DNA of 64,000 nt, from NCBI GenBank assembly GCA_026745465.1, contig JACYXH010000314.1:1356501-1420500 (forward strand), read 5' to 3'. Position numbers and translations under genes: made by a program. The notes under the pieces were generated by a model. That model was not told the origin of the DNA. It did not search any database and saw nothing but the letters and a program-made list of their open reading frames with translations. Below, one piece after another: positions 11,601 to 22,850 of this stretch; positions within the stretch are counted from its first letter, which is position 1, and every line of letters starts with the position of its first letter. Source of the DNA: Lota lota (lineage: Eukaryota > Chordata > Actinopteri > Gadiformes > Lotidae).

Positions 11601-14600
11601 ATAAGTATTTTGTAAGATATCAGGAGAACCCAGTGAAGCCACAAAAAGGGAATGTGATTAGAAGAGGAAGAGAAGAGCATGCCACCACTTACTGCAGCGG
11701 AAGCCATGCGAGAAGGTGGCAAGGCAGCAGGGATACATACATCGACATCTGACGTTGGTGGAGCGTCCTCCACATCCATGCTATGGGAGCCTGACTCCCG
11801 CCTGTGGCCTGATTTAGAGTACCCTGAGTGGGATCGGCCACTTGAGGTCTGGGCCTTGAGGGGCGGAACAAGTATGATAATGATTCCTGAATTTAATTCA
11901 TTCATTTGAATTTAATACATAAATAACTAATCAACAGTCATGGAAATACATAAATACAATGTGTTTACCTAAAATCAAACCTACTCAACAAAGACAAAAG
12001 GCCCCCATACCTATATTGCACTATGTATACTCTTTTCAAATTCAACAATACTGATATTGTGTTACATATTTGTCTAGCTTTATAGGTAGAAATGTCAAGC
12101 CTCCTTTTTTTCTGTGTATCAACAAACACACTTACCTCAGGGTCAGGCTTCCTCCACTCCGAAATCTCTTTGGAGAGCAGCTCCTCTGCACTCAGTCTGA
12201 CCAGCCTGAAGGGACTAACATCCCCCCACACCACTCTGTAGAACAGGCCCTGCCACAAGCATCACAAGCAACATGAGTACCACTCGCAGTCAACTCTGAA
12301 GACTGCGCAACTGATGACAGTGTCAAGCAATTTTGATCCAATCAATGAGATGATGGGGAAAGTGCCTATGATATTTTGCAGGCTCACTCACTTTGTTTTT
12401 GGGGTCCTTCAGGTTGAACATGAGGGAGCGGTACTTGTTCTTGTACTTGCTGTCCGTGTTCATGCACAGGTTGAACATCTCCTTCTCGATGGCCACCGCC
12501 ATCCGTCCCACCTCGCTCTCAGTCATCTTCAGGTCGTCGCTGTCACTCACCCTAATCATGCAGAACACACACACACACAAATTGAATCCTTGCATCCCTA
12601 CAAAAGGTCATTCGAGACACTAGCATTGAGACAATGACAATGGTCGTGTATTATCTTGTGTGTTACGTTTGCAGAGATACTCACCTCTTGTAGAGAATGT
12701 CAGTGAGGGAGCGGCGGATGTTCTGCCTCATCTGGTTGTTGGGTGGAGGCGCCGGGGCCCCGGAGGGCGCCAGGGAGGCGGTCGGCTGGGAAGGCCTGGA
12801 AGAGGAGTGGTTGGACGGGGCAGAGGAGACCGATGATGACGGCCCTCTGGAGGAAGAGGAGGATGAGGAGGAGTGGCTGTTGGACGGGGGGTCCTTCTGC
12901 GGAGCCTGCTTCTTCGGGATGGTGAAGTTGGACTTTGTGACTCTCAGCGCTCCCGTGATGTGCACGGGGCCGGCTGGGAATGGGGATGGGGTCGGAGTGG
13001 AAGGCGCGCCTGGTTTCTTGGACTTTGCGGCAGGTTTGCCGGCGGCCGTTGCCTGCTTCCTGGTGGCCCTTGAGCTGCCCTGAGGGGAAGGCTTCCGGCC
13101 TTTCGCCTTCGCTGGTTTGGAGGCCAGAGACTTCTTGTTTTTGACCGGTGTTGTGGAGGTGGAGGGCTTCTCAGCAGGAACCTGCTCTTTCTGCTGCTCC
13201 TTAACCTTCTCACTCTGCTTCTCCTCTTTGGGGGGCACTGTGGAAATAAGAAAATTTGATCAACCATTAAAAACACATACTAGTACTTATAATTATTCAT
13301 CAATATAATTAATAATTATAAGACTTTCAGAACTATGACACAAATTGTAGGAGTATGCTACTACTCGTATGGTGGAGAACAAGAAATTGAAGGTATGTTC
13401 AGAGTTCAAATATGGATGCCAACTATGTACAGGTCAAAACATCCTATAAACAAGGTAATATATCGATGTATACAACATAGAGTTCAGATAAGACAATTGT
13501 CCTATTTAATGGATTTCAGTGAATCTAGACAAGTCAACCCAACTCTCTCAACACACACACTCCTGAAAAACATTCAACAGGAGGTTCACTGCTGAAAACG
13601 TTTATTTACAGTAATTGTTTGTTCAACAATTAGTGACATTTGTCCAGCTTACAGCAATTTAAAATGAATGAGTTAAAATTAAGTATTGGTTTAGTAATTA
13701 TAATAGCAAATACATGCATAAGATGTAATTATAGTATGTGAAATTCTGAAAGCAAAGAACTACCATAATTGAACTCTTTAGATTACTTCACTTCCACCCT
13801 ATATGCTGTTTGAACACCGTTCAGTCAATGCAGCAGAAACCGACAGATTCTTGTCCTTTCAGAATGTGTTGAATATTTTGAGTTAATTAGCAGTAATACA
13901 ACTAAACATGTCATTTGTCAACACATATTACATAACCATAAACAGATCTTAGTTTGTACTCCAACACTTCACACCAATATAATCAACTCCAATCTACCTC
14001 TGCTGTTATACTCTTGCCATGAAGGGTGAGAAATCTGACATCTTGGACTCATCCATGTGCACACAAGGCAGTTATACTATGATGACTCATAGCACAAATA
14101 AAAAGATACTACCAATTGTATGACAGTATACAACTTTCAGCTGCTTTAGTAAAATGTGCCCTCGCGCCCAGGTGTCGTTCCACATGTAACCAATAGCTCA
14201 TGCTGCTCCAAATCTATAATTAGTGTTCAAAAATCACTGTGAAACTATCCAGTTCTCCTGAAGCTGAGTTAATCACCGAGTACGATATGTCAAACAAAGT
14301 TGTATAAATGTTGTAGAGCAACATTGTATAACAAATTCATAACAGCCAAACATGCAGTCTTTCCAGGGCCATCTGAAGTCAATCATCAAATCATCAGTAT
14401 GCAGGTACATTGAAGCTCAGAGAAAATAAGTGCTGGGTATTGTATCACACTGTATAAATAAATGCAATAGTGACGATACTGCCCAAATTTCCCATCTGAG
14501 GTTACTAAAGTACCATCTTAGGCAAAATGCCTTTGCGGTGCATCCAACCGTGGCTCTTAATAATAACCAAACAACTCACTGAGCCCTTATAGGAGACAAA

Positions 14601-17600
14601 ATAACTGGGCAATTAAAAAAAAACATCAGATGTAAAGCCACTATCATCAAGTGTAGGGTGTGTGAAAACATCCTCTTCTGCTCTCCTCAGTGGGGTGTGG
14701 ACTGCTCGTCTTCTGGGGTTATGGTCCAAAGGTCCATGTTGTGCTGCAGTCGGTCTCTCTCAGCTCCTGCTGCGGTGACTATCTGGTCTGGTCTGGTCTG
14801 GTGCAGGCAGATCTTCCTTTTTACCCTCTTGGTAGGCTGGGTGTGCGGGTCGCCGTGGTAGCCATCTTCAGGGGTAGGTGCGTATGTGTGTGTGGGTCAG
14901 CGACCCATGGGCGTTTAAAAAAAATGGTGCTCAGAGCAACCCCACAGCAAGCCAAGACACCGCTCACATCAATCAATCGAGGCATCCAAAAATCTGTCAA
15001 ATTCACCTTTTATTTTAAAGCCAGTTTGCCATCAGTGGTGATGCATCACAATCAATAAATAATATTTCTTAAAGTGCTAAGCAGCCTGCTACCCAGAAGA
15101 GTAAGGGTACAGCCCAGGGTTGTGCTGGACATGTTCATGCCCAGTGTCAACGGGGAGCTACGATAGCTTTATAGTATTTGCTCCCTTAAACTTAGAGAAC
15201 AAAAGCCACAGAAACCTACCTGCTGGAGATGCAAGGACCCTGAACAACGCTGACTGCACAGCTGACGAAAGCGAGTTGCAGACCCGCAGAGGTGAAAAGA
15301 AACCGGTGATTTCATTTCAATTACACACACACAAACACCCGCTCACAGGAATTTCACAGGGCGGCACTTTAGAGGAAGTGAATTCAGCGCTGGTCCGCCA
15401 TTTGTCCCTTCATACGAGTCTTCATCGGAGACCCTTGAGTTTCAACGACCTGTACTTTAAACTCAATGCAAAATTACTGAAATACTTACCCATTGCCACA
15501 TTCGTCACTTACCTTTCCATCCAGCCGAGAAAATATACTTCAACATCAATATCACAACACATTCAAGTTATAAATTAATGTCTGGCGTTACCATAGGTTT
15601 CTCTTCAGACAATATCCTGCCTTCTGTGCATTCATGCATGGTTCACCAATATCTTTTTTTTAAAAGGCATTATGGTTACACATAAACTAGGATGTGGATG
15701 CATACAGCCGATGTATGCAAAAACCGCCCCCTCCCCCCAAGTGTGAAGAGATAGGCAGTGGTAAGGCGTGATTTACGGAGACCGTCTAAAGAGATACATA
15801 CACTTTTTGTTTAACACTGTTGGTGATATGGGTGTAGTCTTTTCTGGCGTGACGGCATTGTAATTATGGTCGCAGGACCAGGAAGCAGTGGCTGCTGGTG
15901 GTGGATGCTCCCGGGCGTGCTCGTCACCGTCGTCTTCGCCGTGCGGCTCGGCGTCGCTGTCTTCCTCGCTGTCTTCCTCGCTGTCGTCCTCAAACTCCTC
16001 CGCGGTGGCTTTCGTCTTCTTCGCGCTAGCGGCGCTCCTCTGAAGGGGAGGAAACGGAGAGAGTCAGTGAGATGGGAAGAGAGACCAGCATCTAGGGCTG
16101 GAAAGAATGAATGTGCCGCAGTACATTTCATTATCCTACATCATTCTAGCCCAAGTGTCAACTAGTGCAGTGGTTCTCCTTTTGACTAATTAACACTCCT
16201 TTATAGATATTTATGACCGCCAAGTACCACCATCACCAGAACATCACACATAGCACAATTTGAGAAACAAGGAAGTAGAGGCTATTAGAAGGATGACCGG
16301 ATTTGTTTTCCACAGACGTGCCTATGTCATCAAGGCACTGCAATTAAACAACGCCCACTCGACTCATTGATCAACCAAGTTAGCATCTTGCGTTTTGCGG
16401 GGGTGAGTAGTGGTTTTTGTCCTTTGACCAATTTAATCCTTGTTTTCTTAGGACCATGACTTGTAAAATATGTTTAACGGCAGCCATTTTAAACACCAAT
16501 CAGCATTATTTTGCCCCTTTGTATATGCGTACAGTTTACATTGGTGTTTATCTATTCAACAACTATGCTTACTAATTCTTACCCAGAATTGATATCAAGA
16601 TTCAATATTTAGCAATCAAGATTATTTTCAATACAAGAATCAGCAGCCCAACCAATCTAAAAACCATCCTTCCAAACAATCACAGTGGATAAAAAACCAC
16701 TGATTCAATCAATTAATACACGTTTCGCTTTAACGGGGTCTTTGCTGACTGAAAATACTTCAGTCTTCAGGGCAATTCCTTTTAAAACTGGCAGCACGCA
16801 ACAGAAATTGACATATAGTCAACTCTATTTCCCTGCAACTGAGATTATGATGCGGTCACCATGTCTGATTGGGCTAGCCATACATTCAAACCACAAATAG
16901 CATTGATAACGGTTGGGGAGTGGAATGAAGAATCAATACACATGCCTGCAGAGGGAATAGGAAGGTGGCAGAGATGACCTATTCAATGATTCATCATTGA
17001 GGTTACGCCATTTTGGATCAGTAAAGGTCAGTAAATACATTACCATGTGCATGGTTCATATCTACTATCTGGGATCATCAGAACTTGAAAGTAGACAGCC
17101 GCTTACTCGTTACTTGTTTCATGTCATGTTTACGCCATTTATAACATTTGGCTAGCTTTAGCAAGAGTATGACTATAGCCATATATATATATAAAATACA
17201 ATTATATATACATTTCAAATGACAATTAAATAAAACCACAAAATTATAATGAAATTCGGGCTGTTCAAATGCCAAATAATAATAGCATTAAAATCCCTTA
17301 ATATGAGGCTACATAAGCAGATCATTCTAGCTGGTTTACCCAAACCAAACTTAAATCAGGCAGTTTATTTACATCAGAAAACATTTAAACATTCTGGCTA
17401 TGTATTGGGGATTCCCCCAAAATAATCTAGGGGTTCCCCCATAACTGCTTCTCCAAAAATACATGTTATAAACTGAATTAACAATTTCTATACACAAAAA
17501 CGAACAGCAAATCATACATCGTCTATTGAAATTACGATGTCTGGATGTTCATTTTATTGACAAGGCGGAAGAGTCCAGATATACCCAAGACAACTAGAAT

Positions 17601-20600
17601 CAGATTCAGCAGCCACAAATCCTTACATCACAAGTTAACGTGGGCTCAAGAAGCTAACCAAATTCATTAATATTCAACAAATCGAGACCAAATCCGTTTA
17701 AGAAGTTTGACCCCTATAAAGCGAAGGACTCAACGAGATTAAAAAGGCACTGCGTCTGTAGCGGTCCCGCGTTACCTTGGCAGTAGACTTGGCGCTTGGC
17801 TTCCTCTGACCCGGTGCCTTCTCCTTGAGCTCCTTGGTGTCCGTGAAGGACTTCATGGCCGCCGCCGCGTGCTTCAGGATGCACACGTTGCCGCAATAGA
17901 CAGAGTCCGGCTGGGCGTTGTTCTCGCAGCCGGGCCCGATGCACTTGGGCAGGGAGGAGCTGTCGGCCTTCACCTCCACCGTCTGGTCGGTTCCTAGAGC
18001 CGGCGTGGTCTTCACCTCCACGTTGGAAGCCACTTTCTGCTCCGCGTTTGGCGCCACCTTGTGGTCGGTGGACAGTGGTGACTTCAGCCCCGCCGTCTGC
18101 TGTAGTGCCTGCTTAGAGCCGCGGAGAGGACACTATTACATTGCAACATAGCTTTGGACCATGTAAAGTTGTCTCGCGCTCCAACAACAACAGTCAAAAC
18201 ATTGTTTCAGCGGTTGTTATTGTTTTACAATTCCTTACAAAAGAACCGTCTCGTGCTTTCAACCGTAAATAGAATGCAGACATTGATTGTGTCACCAGAA
18301 CGTACCGGTTGAAATATCTTGATCTTCTTCTTGCCGGTGGGGTTGGTGGCCTTCTCTATCCGGCCCTTGATCCCCGGGTCGTCCCCCAGCTTCTCCTCCG
18401 TGGTTCCCCCCAACATCGAGGGGGCCACGGTGGCCTGGTTGACCCCAGAGCCGGGCTCCGCTCTCCGGGACTCAGCGAGGGCCTTGGCGGCGTCCAGGCC
18501 CGTGGCCAGAGCGCCGGTGGCGGGCCGCAGCAACTGGCTCTTGCGGGCGGTGCAGTTGGGGCAGACGTAGTCCTCGCTGTTCCTTTCCATGAGGCGCCCG
18601 CGGGCCTCCGTGATGCCCACGCAGTCGCCGTGGAACCACTCCTCGCAGCGATCGCAGCAGATCATGAACCTGAGCCACACGTACATAAAACAATGTTAGG
18701 TGGCCATGCTGTCAGAACAAAGGCAAATGGCTTGAATCCACACTGATGAATAAAGTTGAACCAACCAACATAAAACAAACGATAATACAGTGGTACGGGT
18801 GTTGGGACTCCCAGGCGAAGGGTCTGAAAGAGTCAACAATCTACCACAAGTTTTGCTTTGGAATGGGGGTGTACCGTTTGTTATGCTTCTGGCGACAGAT
18901 GCAATAGAGGGCATTGGGGTCGTAATCTCCTTCATCAGAGTCAGAAGAAGAGGATGATGTGGTGGACGTGGAGGTCATGGAGTCTTCATCTTCTTCGTCA
19001 TCGTCTGGGGCTTCCGGAGACCTGCGGTTCTGGGTGGACGGCTGGGCTGTATTGGGCCTGTTAGGTTCTCTCCTTGCCGTGAAGGCTCCCTTCATGGCGG
19101 GGGCAGGAGGAGGTTTACCCACAGCCGGTGTCACTGTGGCGCTCTTATTTGACACTTTCTTTTTATTGGTGTAGGTTCTGATTGGCCCACGCTTCACAAA
19201 GCTCCCGGGAGGCTTCTCCTTCCCTTCCTCCTCACTGTCTTTATCACTCTCCCTTTTTGGCTCTTCTTTGACCGTCTCACCCACGTGCTCCTCTGGCTTA
19301 TCCTCCTCCTGCTGCTCCATGGCCTGGTCCTGCTTCTCAGGGTCCGGCTCTGGACCGGCCTGCGACAAATCCCCGCTCTCCTTCACCTCGTCTTTGGGAC
19401 AGGCCTCTGTCACGTCCTCCCGTGTCTCCTCCTGGCTCTTGTTCTGCGGCTGGCTCTTCGCGGCTGTATCTTCGCAGCTGTCCTCTTCGTTCTCTGAGCT
19501 TCCGTCGTCTTTGGCACTGGGGGCACCTCCTCCACTGCTCCTCGTCAACCTGCCCCTTCGGGCCTTGCCGGCTGGCTGTTTCCTGGTGCCGCTCCTCGTC
19601 CTCCTCTCCGGGGAGGGGGACTTGTCATCCGCTGCCTTGGCGTCTGCGTTGCCGTCGAAGCTGGCCTCCGAGGCGGTCTCTGCGTCTGTCGGGGGTTGGG
19701 ACAGAGGGTCGCCGCTTTCGATGCTGGAGGGGCCACTCCTCCTCGCCGCCCTCTTTGCCGTGGAGGAGAGGAACTCCTCGAGCTTGTCTGTGCGTTTGGA
19801 CTGCCTGCCGCTGCGGCCGGACTGCGCCACCGCGGCTCTCCTGGGGCTCAACGACCGCTTCTACTGGCATGTCTCTCTTGGCGATGGTGGTCCGACGGAA
19901 ACCCCAGGTCTTCCTCACCTCGCCGGTGGTTTTGGGAGATTGGTCAGACTCCTCTAGCTGCTCTTTGGTGCCATTGTCCTCTGGCTCTTGACACTCGGCC
20001 TCCGATTTAGTTTCTGTTTCGGCAGCTGTTGACAAACAGTTATGATAAGTTAACCACGAATACTTTCTGAAGGCTAATGCTGAACTCAAGGCGCTAACAA
20101 GGCACTAATGCCTAGTTTACGGACTAGCCAATAATCGACAACCTCATAAAAGGTAAACAAACATGGCAAGAGATCTCATCTGCTGGAACATAGATCTACT
20201 CTTGATATAACACTGGTATGAGGGATGACATAGGGTCAGGCAGTAGGAATCACATCCTTGAGTCAAATATTGCGAGTTGTACATTAGTATGAAAATACTA
20301 ATATTAGTGTTCACCACTGGCATACACAACCCACAAGTGGTGGTCTCGTAAAGAGCACTGCATATTTACTAAGGGGTGTTGCAGTTCGATAATTTATTCT
20401 GCAAGGTAAAACACATTTGATCGGTATTCTGGGATTTACTGGGGCCCTGGTATACTTAAAGCAAAATTGTTGGTCACATAGGCTGTGAGACGAGACGCAA
20501 CTGCTGTGATACGAGGCGCAATCATTGATGTAGGGAAAGTTTGACTAGTTCGGCTGGGTACCCTGTGGCAATCGATGCCCAATGCGGAGTTTCAATTAGC

Positions 20601-20849
20601 AAATCTACCATTTTGTCGGTGTAAAAAATAAAAAGCCATTATTTTGATAACGTCTAAATGAAGGGGCCTTAAGCCTCCCCCTAAATTTCGTAAGTAAATG
20701 CATAGGACCTCTAGAAAGCCTATAAATCCCACCACCCTCCAAGTGAAAAGATGCTTGTTCAAGGTACCTTGAGCGCAGCTATCCATAGGTTCCTGGCTCT
20801 GCTCTGGCTGGGGAGCTAGAGAGAGCACAGGGCTCAGATTCTCCTCCAT
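4238..20849 (-). CDS. dido1: Death-inducer obliterator 1 (DIDO1), long isoform
   Basis: Coding exons in transcript order: 20849-20768, 20025-18875, 18669-18306, 18108-17776, 16039-15802, 13237-12685, 12551-12392, 12249-12136, 11854-11693, 11417-11255, 11114-10562, 10432-10285, 10176-10087, 9784-9589, 8601-4238. Ignoring one surplus base in coding exon 2, the sum is 8670 nt, about 2889 residues; human DIDO3 has about 2240. Order of domains: RKTWGFRRTTIAKR motif near the N-terminus, PHD finger (about 400-450), TFIIS central region (about 890-1000), SPOC (about 1290-1440), then a very long Pro-rich and mixed-charge tail. DIDO1 is a nuclear protein: its PHD binds H3K4-methylated tails and the long form associates with RNA polymerase II and splicing factors. 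The start is ATG 20849, with an in-frame stop just upstream. The frame breaks once, at about 19843-19846. The extra length over human is mostly in the tail repeats. Confidence 0.93.
4560..5110 (-). repeat. dido1: 15-bp coding minisatellite (EGERK/R repeats)
   Basis: Imperfect 15-bp units encode five-residue repeats of the type EGERK and EGERR in the tail of DIDO1. Several neighbouring units around 4720-4820 are identical, which points to recent slippage or unequal exchange. The frame is kept because the unit is a multiple of three. Confidence 0.85.
5165..5385 (-). repeat. dido1: 24-bp coding minisatellite (VERHRDPE repeats)
   Basis: About nine tandem 24-bp units encode eight-residue repeats, VERHRDPE or VERHREPE. 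Units differ only at the D/E codon and a few silent sites. The array lies just before the EGERK array in the protein. Confidence 0.85.
6690..6930 (-). repeat. dido1: 21-bp coding minisatellite (QGHPQPM repeats)
   Basis: About eleven tandem 21-bp units encode heptads such as GHPQPMQ, GHPPHIQ and GHHPPMQ. Three adjacent units around 6727-6789 are identical. This is a length-variable segment of the Pro-rich region; the unit is in frame and sense throughout. Confidence 0.88.
9589..10432 (-). CDS. dido1: dido1 SPOC-domain exons (three)
   Basis: Exons 10432-10285, 10176-10087 and 9784-9589 encode the SPOC domain. Landmarks: IWKGFINMQSVAKF, LPDTIHVGGRI, VWDYVGKLKTS, ELCLIRFHPATEEEE, and RFGVVANNNRRIKDLYLIPL. 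SPOC domains bind phosphorylated partners such as the RNA polymerase II tail. Phases link exactly (AG|T, phase 0, phase 0, G|GA). The introns are short (108 and 302 bp); the second holds an A/G-rich stretch at 9787-9990. Confidence 0.95.
10562..11854 (-). CDS. dido1: dido1 linker exons between TFIIS and SPOC regions (three)
   Basis: Exon 11854-11693 is Ser-rich and holds DAPPTSDVDV. Exon 11417-11255 ends in the strongly conserved FSNMLKDTT-AEHKTHIFDLNCKICTG block. Exon 11114-10562 begins with a Lys-rich nuclear-localisation-like stretch (KKAKLAKK) and continues with Tyr/Pro/Gln-rich low complexity, SITRRDPRMARHG and a Pro-rich end. The DLNCKICTG block is a DIDO/PHF3/SPOCD1-type marker. Phases join cleanly. 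Confidence 0.92.
12136..13237 (-). CDS. dido1: dido1 TFIIS central-domain exons (three)
   Basis: Exon 13237-12685 is a Ser/Pro/Lys-rich linker ending in MRQNIRRSLTDILYKR. Exon 12551-12392 carries EVGRMAVAIEKEMFNL and KYKNKYRSLMFNLKDPKNK. Exon 12249-12136 carries GLFYRVVWGDVSPFRLVRLSAEELLSKEISEW. Together they make the TFIIS central (TFS2M) fold that contacts RNA polymerase II in this family. Exon 13237 starts with TG, so its first codon is completed by one base from the preceding exon. Confidence 0.95.
13238..15801 (-). other. dido1: dido1 intron 5
   Basis: This 2.56-kb intron is A/T-rich. Its right part holds the nine-codon read-through tail of coding exon 5 and a possible alternative exon (14687-14865), given separately. 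I see no RNA gene or transposon in 13240-14600. Confidence 0.7.
14687..14865 (-). other. dido1: Possible alternative dido1 terminal exon
   Basis: After acceptor CTGAAG at 14866 a frame compatible with the phase-1 end of coding exon 5 stays open for 58 codons to a TGA at 14687. It reads from GYHGDPHTQPTKRVKRKIC to DLWTITPEDEQSTPH and includes a basic KRVKRK patch. It could supply the end of a short DIDO isoform. I know of no homologue, so this is only a candidate. Confidence 0.25.
15802..16039 (-). CDS. dido1: dido1 coding exon 5 (DHNYNAV exon)
   Basis: The exon encodes an acidic run (EEFEDDSEEDSEEDSD) and then SWSCDHNYNAVTPEKT, which matches the human DIDO1 block SWASDHNYNAVKPEKT from memory. 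It ends at donor AGT|GTATGT in phase 1. Without splicing the frame reads nine more codons (CMYLFRRSP) to TAA at 15775-15773, which would give a short PHD-only isoform. Confidence 0.88.
16040..17775 (-). other. dido1: dido1 intron 4
   Basis: The intron spans 1.74 kb of A/T-rich sequence. A 71-codon open frame on + (16685-16900) has no family features and is taken as chance. A short TA run sits near 17180-17190. Nothing else is seen. Confidence 0.7.
17776..18108 (-). CDS. dido1: dido1 coding exon 4 (CIGPGC exon)
   Basis: The exon encodes CIGPGCENNAQPDSVYCGNVCILKHAAAAMKS, a Cys-containing block found just after the PHD region of DIDO1 and PHF3-like proteins. The acceptor is uncertain: AAG, CAG and a second CAG lie in the same frame (18112, 18109, 18100), so the exon could be one or more codons longer or shorter. 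The donor is AAG|GTAACG in phase 0. Confidence 0.88.
18306..20025 (-). CDS. dido1: dido1 N-terminal and PHD-finger exons
   Basis: Exon 20025-18875 holds VRKTWGFRRTTIAKR, RSGRQSKRTDKLEEF, TDAETASEASF, a long acidic/Lys-rich region and the start of the PHD (NALYCICRQKHNKR). Exon 18669-18306 completes it (FMICCDRCEEWFHGDCVGI and DYVCPNC) and ends with GIKGRIEKATNPTGKKKIKIFQP. All Cys4-His-Cys3 ligands of the PHD are visible. The 1151-nt exon has one base too many for its phases; the frame changes at a four-C run (19843-19846 on +). Confidence 0.93.
20768..20849 (-). CDS. dido1: dido1 first coding exon
   Basis: ATG at 20849-20847 in context TCTATGG begins MEENLSPVLSLAPQPEQ and the exon ends in phase 1 at G|GTACCT. 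A stop lies in frame 15-21 nt upstream, which fixes the start. The next coding exon completes the Ala codon. Confidence 0.85.
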
Positions 20850-22696
20850 AGATGATGGAGTCAAGCACTACTTTCAAACTCAATCTCTATAGTAAAAGAA
20901 AAAATAAAATAAAGACAAGCACAGGAGACCAGCTGTGGGTTACTCTTCTCAGTGTACATGGCATATCTACAACTGCTGCGGTTTAGACAGTATAAGCAGT
21001 GCTTTGGCAGATTTGAAATGCCTTTGACTCAATTTGTTTTTAATATCATAAGGATATATTTCAATAGAACAGCCTCATTCAAAAGTTTTTCCTTTGACAA
21101 AAACTGATGGGTTCTTTACAAAGCAGCTGTTGGAACCGTCACATGATATTGATCTATCAACAGCCTGCTTTCTGCATAATAACCAGAGCCAATTTATATA
21201 AATCAGTTGGTGCATAGAACCAGAGCTTAGCATGCGTTACAAAAACAACTGAAAGTGTCCTCTAGATGTACCTGCAGTTCAGTGGTGATGGGCCATAACA
21301 ATGTGCTTCTTCAAAAGAAAGGCGTCTAGTTAGAAGACATCTGTGTGGATTCAGGATTACTGGATATACAGGACAGAGGAAAACACGTCAGACTAAGATT
21401 GTACATTATATACAGAGGCAACACAATGCAAAGTACATTATACAACAATATAACTGCAGGGTTACATTTAATTGGAGCACTTATTTATCAACGCATGGTC
21501 ACTGGACACGTGATGAAGCTCCTAAACCACTACACACAAAATGTTTAGGGTTTGAATTGTAACATTTTGCATGACAAACAATACAAAAATAGAGTACATG
21601 TTTTCCAACATGCATGAATTACATATTTGATTTGCTGCACATGCGTTCTAACAAAGTGCAACGTCATGAACAAAATCCAAATTAATACTCCTCCGAAAAG
21701 AGATGTAATCGTTGAAAGGAGGACAGAAGACGGTTGGCAGTCGCGAAACCAAGCCACGTGAAAGGAGCAATTGTTGCCCACGAAGTCTGGGGCGGGGACC
21801 ATCGGATGCATTTCAGCCCAGCAATAATCATCGCAAGTTAGTACTTTAACACTTAATCCACGACGTAGTAAATCTTGCAGTTTTGTATGGTATGTTATCA
21901 AGTATGAATAGAATTACAAAGTACAACTTGGCATCGTGCTGGAAGCTGCGGCACCGTTGTACGGGTCGTGAACAAGGCTGAGTCGACTCGAACGATCGAT
22001 TACATTCGAACACATGCAAGTATAACGCACCGTTTGTTGATATCAACTAAAACGACACACACCAATTGACTAAAACAAGACCACTGCCACGCATCATATA
22101 CTAACGTTACATTGCTAATGCTATGTTAATCTTGTACTTAGAACGGCATGGCTTGATAACGGTTAACAACACTCTAGATTCAAAACTATTGCTGTCATGG
22201 ATCGCAATGATATTTCGTATCCATGTAATATATCTGCCACCGCAATTAAGACCACCTAAATTAGTTTGTTAATCGAAATTGTAAAATTCGCGCACATTCC
22301 ATAGCATAGATGCGATTATGCTAAAGCGTGCACGGGGTCTGCAGCACCTATAGCTAACGTTAGCAGTTAAGAAAAACACCAAAAGGCACACTAGGCCATG
22401 AAAGCGTGAATACAATTACTCGGCCATTTACATTCCTCAAAGTTATACTTGGCATACCTATAAACTGCGTGCATTGGCATCAAGTACTCCACACAATATA
22501 GCCGATATAAATTAACGAGTTGGTGACAAGGTTACGCTAGCTTACAGGCTACTTCGTTAGCCGCGTCGTCTTCAACCTTACATCGCGGAACTATTTTGTA
22601 TCCCATAGTGAAACGACAACAGTATAAAATATTAAAACCACCCACACACATTATACACCAGCGTGCATTACTTTCTGTACTGTTTAAGTTACCCAC
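20850..22696 (-). other. dido1: dido1 5' intron and 5'UTR
   Basis: Beyond the start codon there are 1.8 kb of A/T-rich sequence with no coding sign. The 5'UTR part of the first coding exon and the intron to the upstream noncoding exon lie here; I could not choose the acceptor. Confidence 0.5.
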
Positions 22697-22850
22697 CTAA
22701 GACAAAATCATCGATATTATGGCCTCGCAATTCCTCAGGTCAATCCTCCATTTTCCATTCCCGCTGGCTACTCCGCGTTGCGTTCCCTGACTGCGGCAGA
22801 TGGCTGTCTGTTTACTGGCTAACCGTACTGTACACACAGCGCCTCTAGTG
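22697..22850 (-). promoter_or_regulatory. dido1: Probable dido1 noncoding first exon and promoter
   Basis: On - a GC-richer block contains AAAATGGAGGA (a YY1-like motif) and ends at a good donor TTAG|GTGGGT at 22697/22696. It sits at the expected distance upstream of the first coding exon and just before the 3' end of zmynd8. The right limit is approximate. Confidence 0.45.

Noticed and set aside
14658-15058. Two + strand frames of 67 and 122 codons near 14.7-15.0 kb
   Set aside because: Low similarity to anything known, and they overlap the minus-strand candidate exon in dido1 intron 5.
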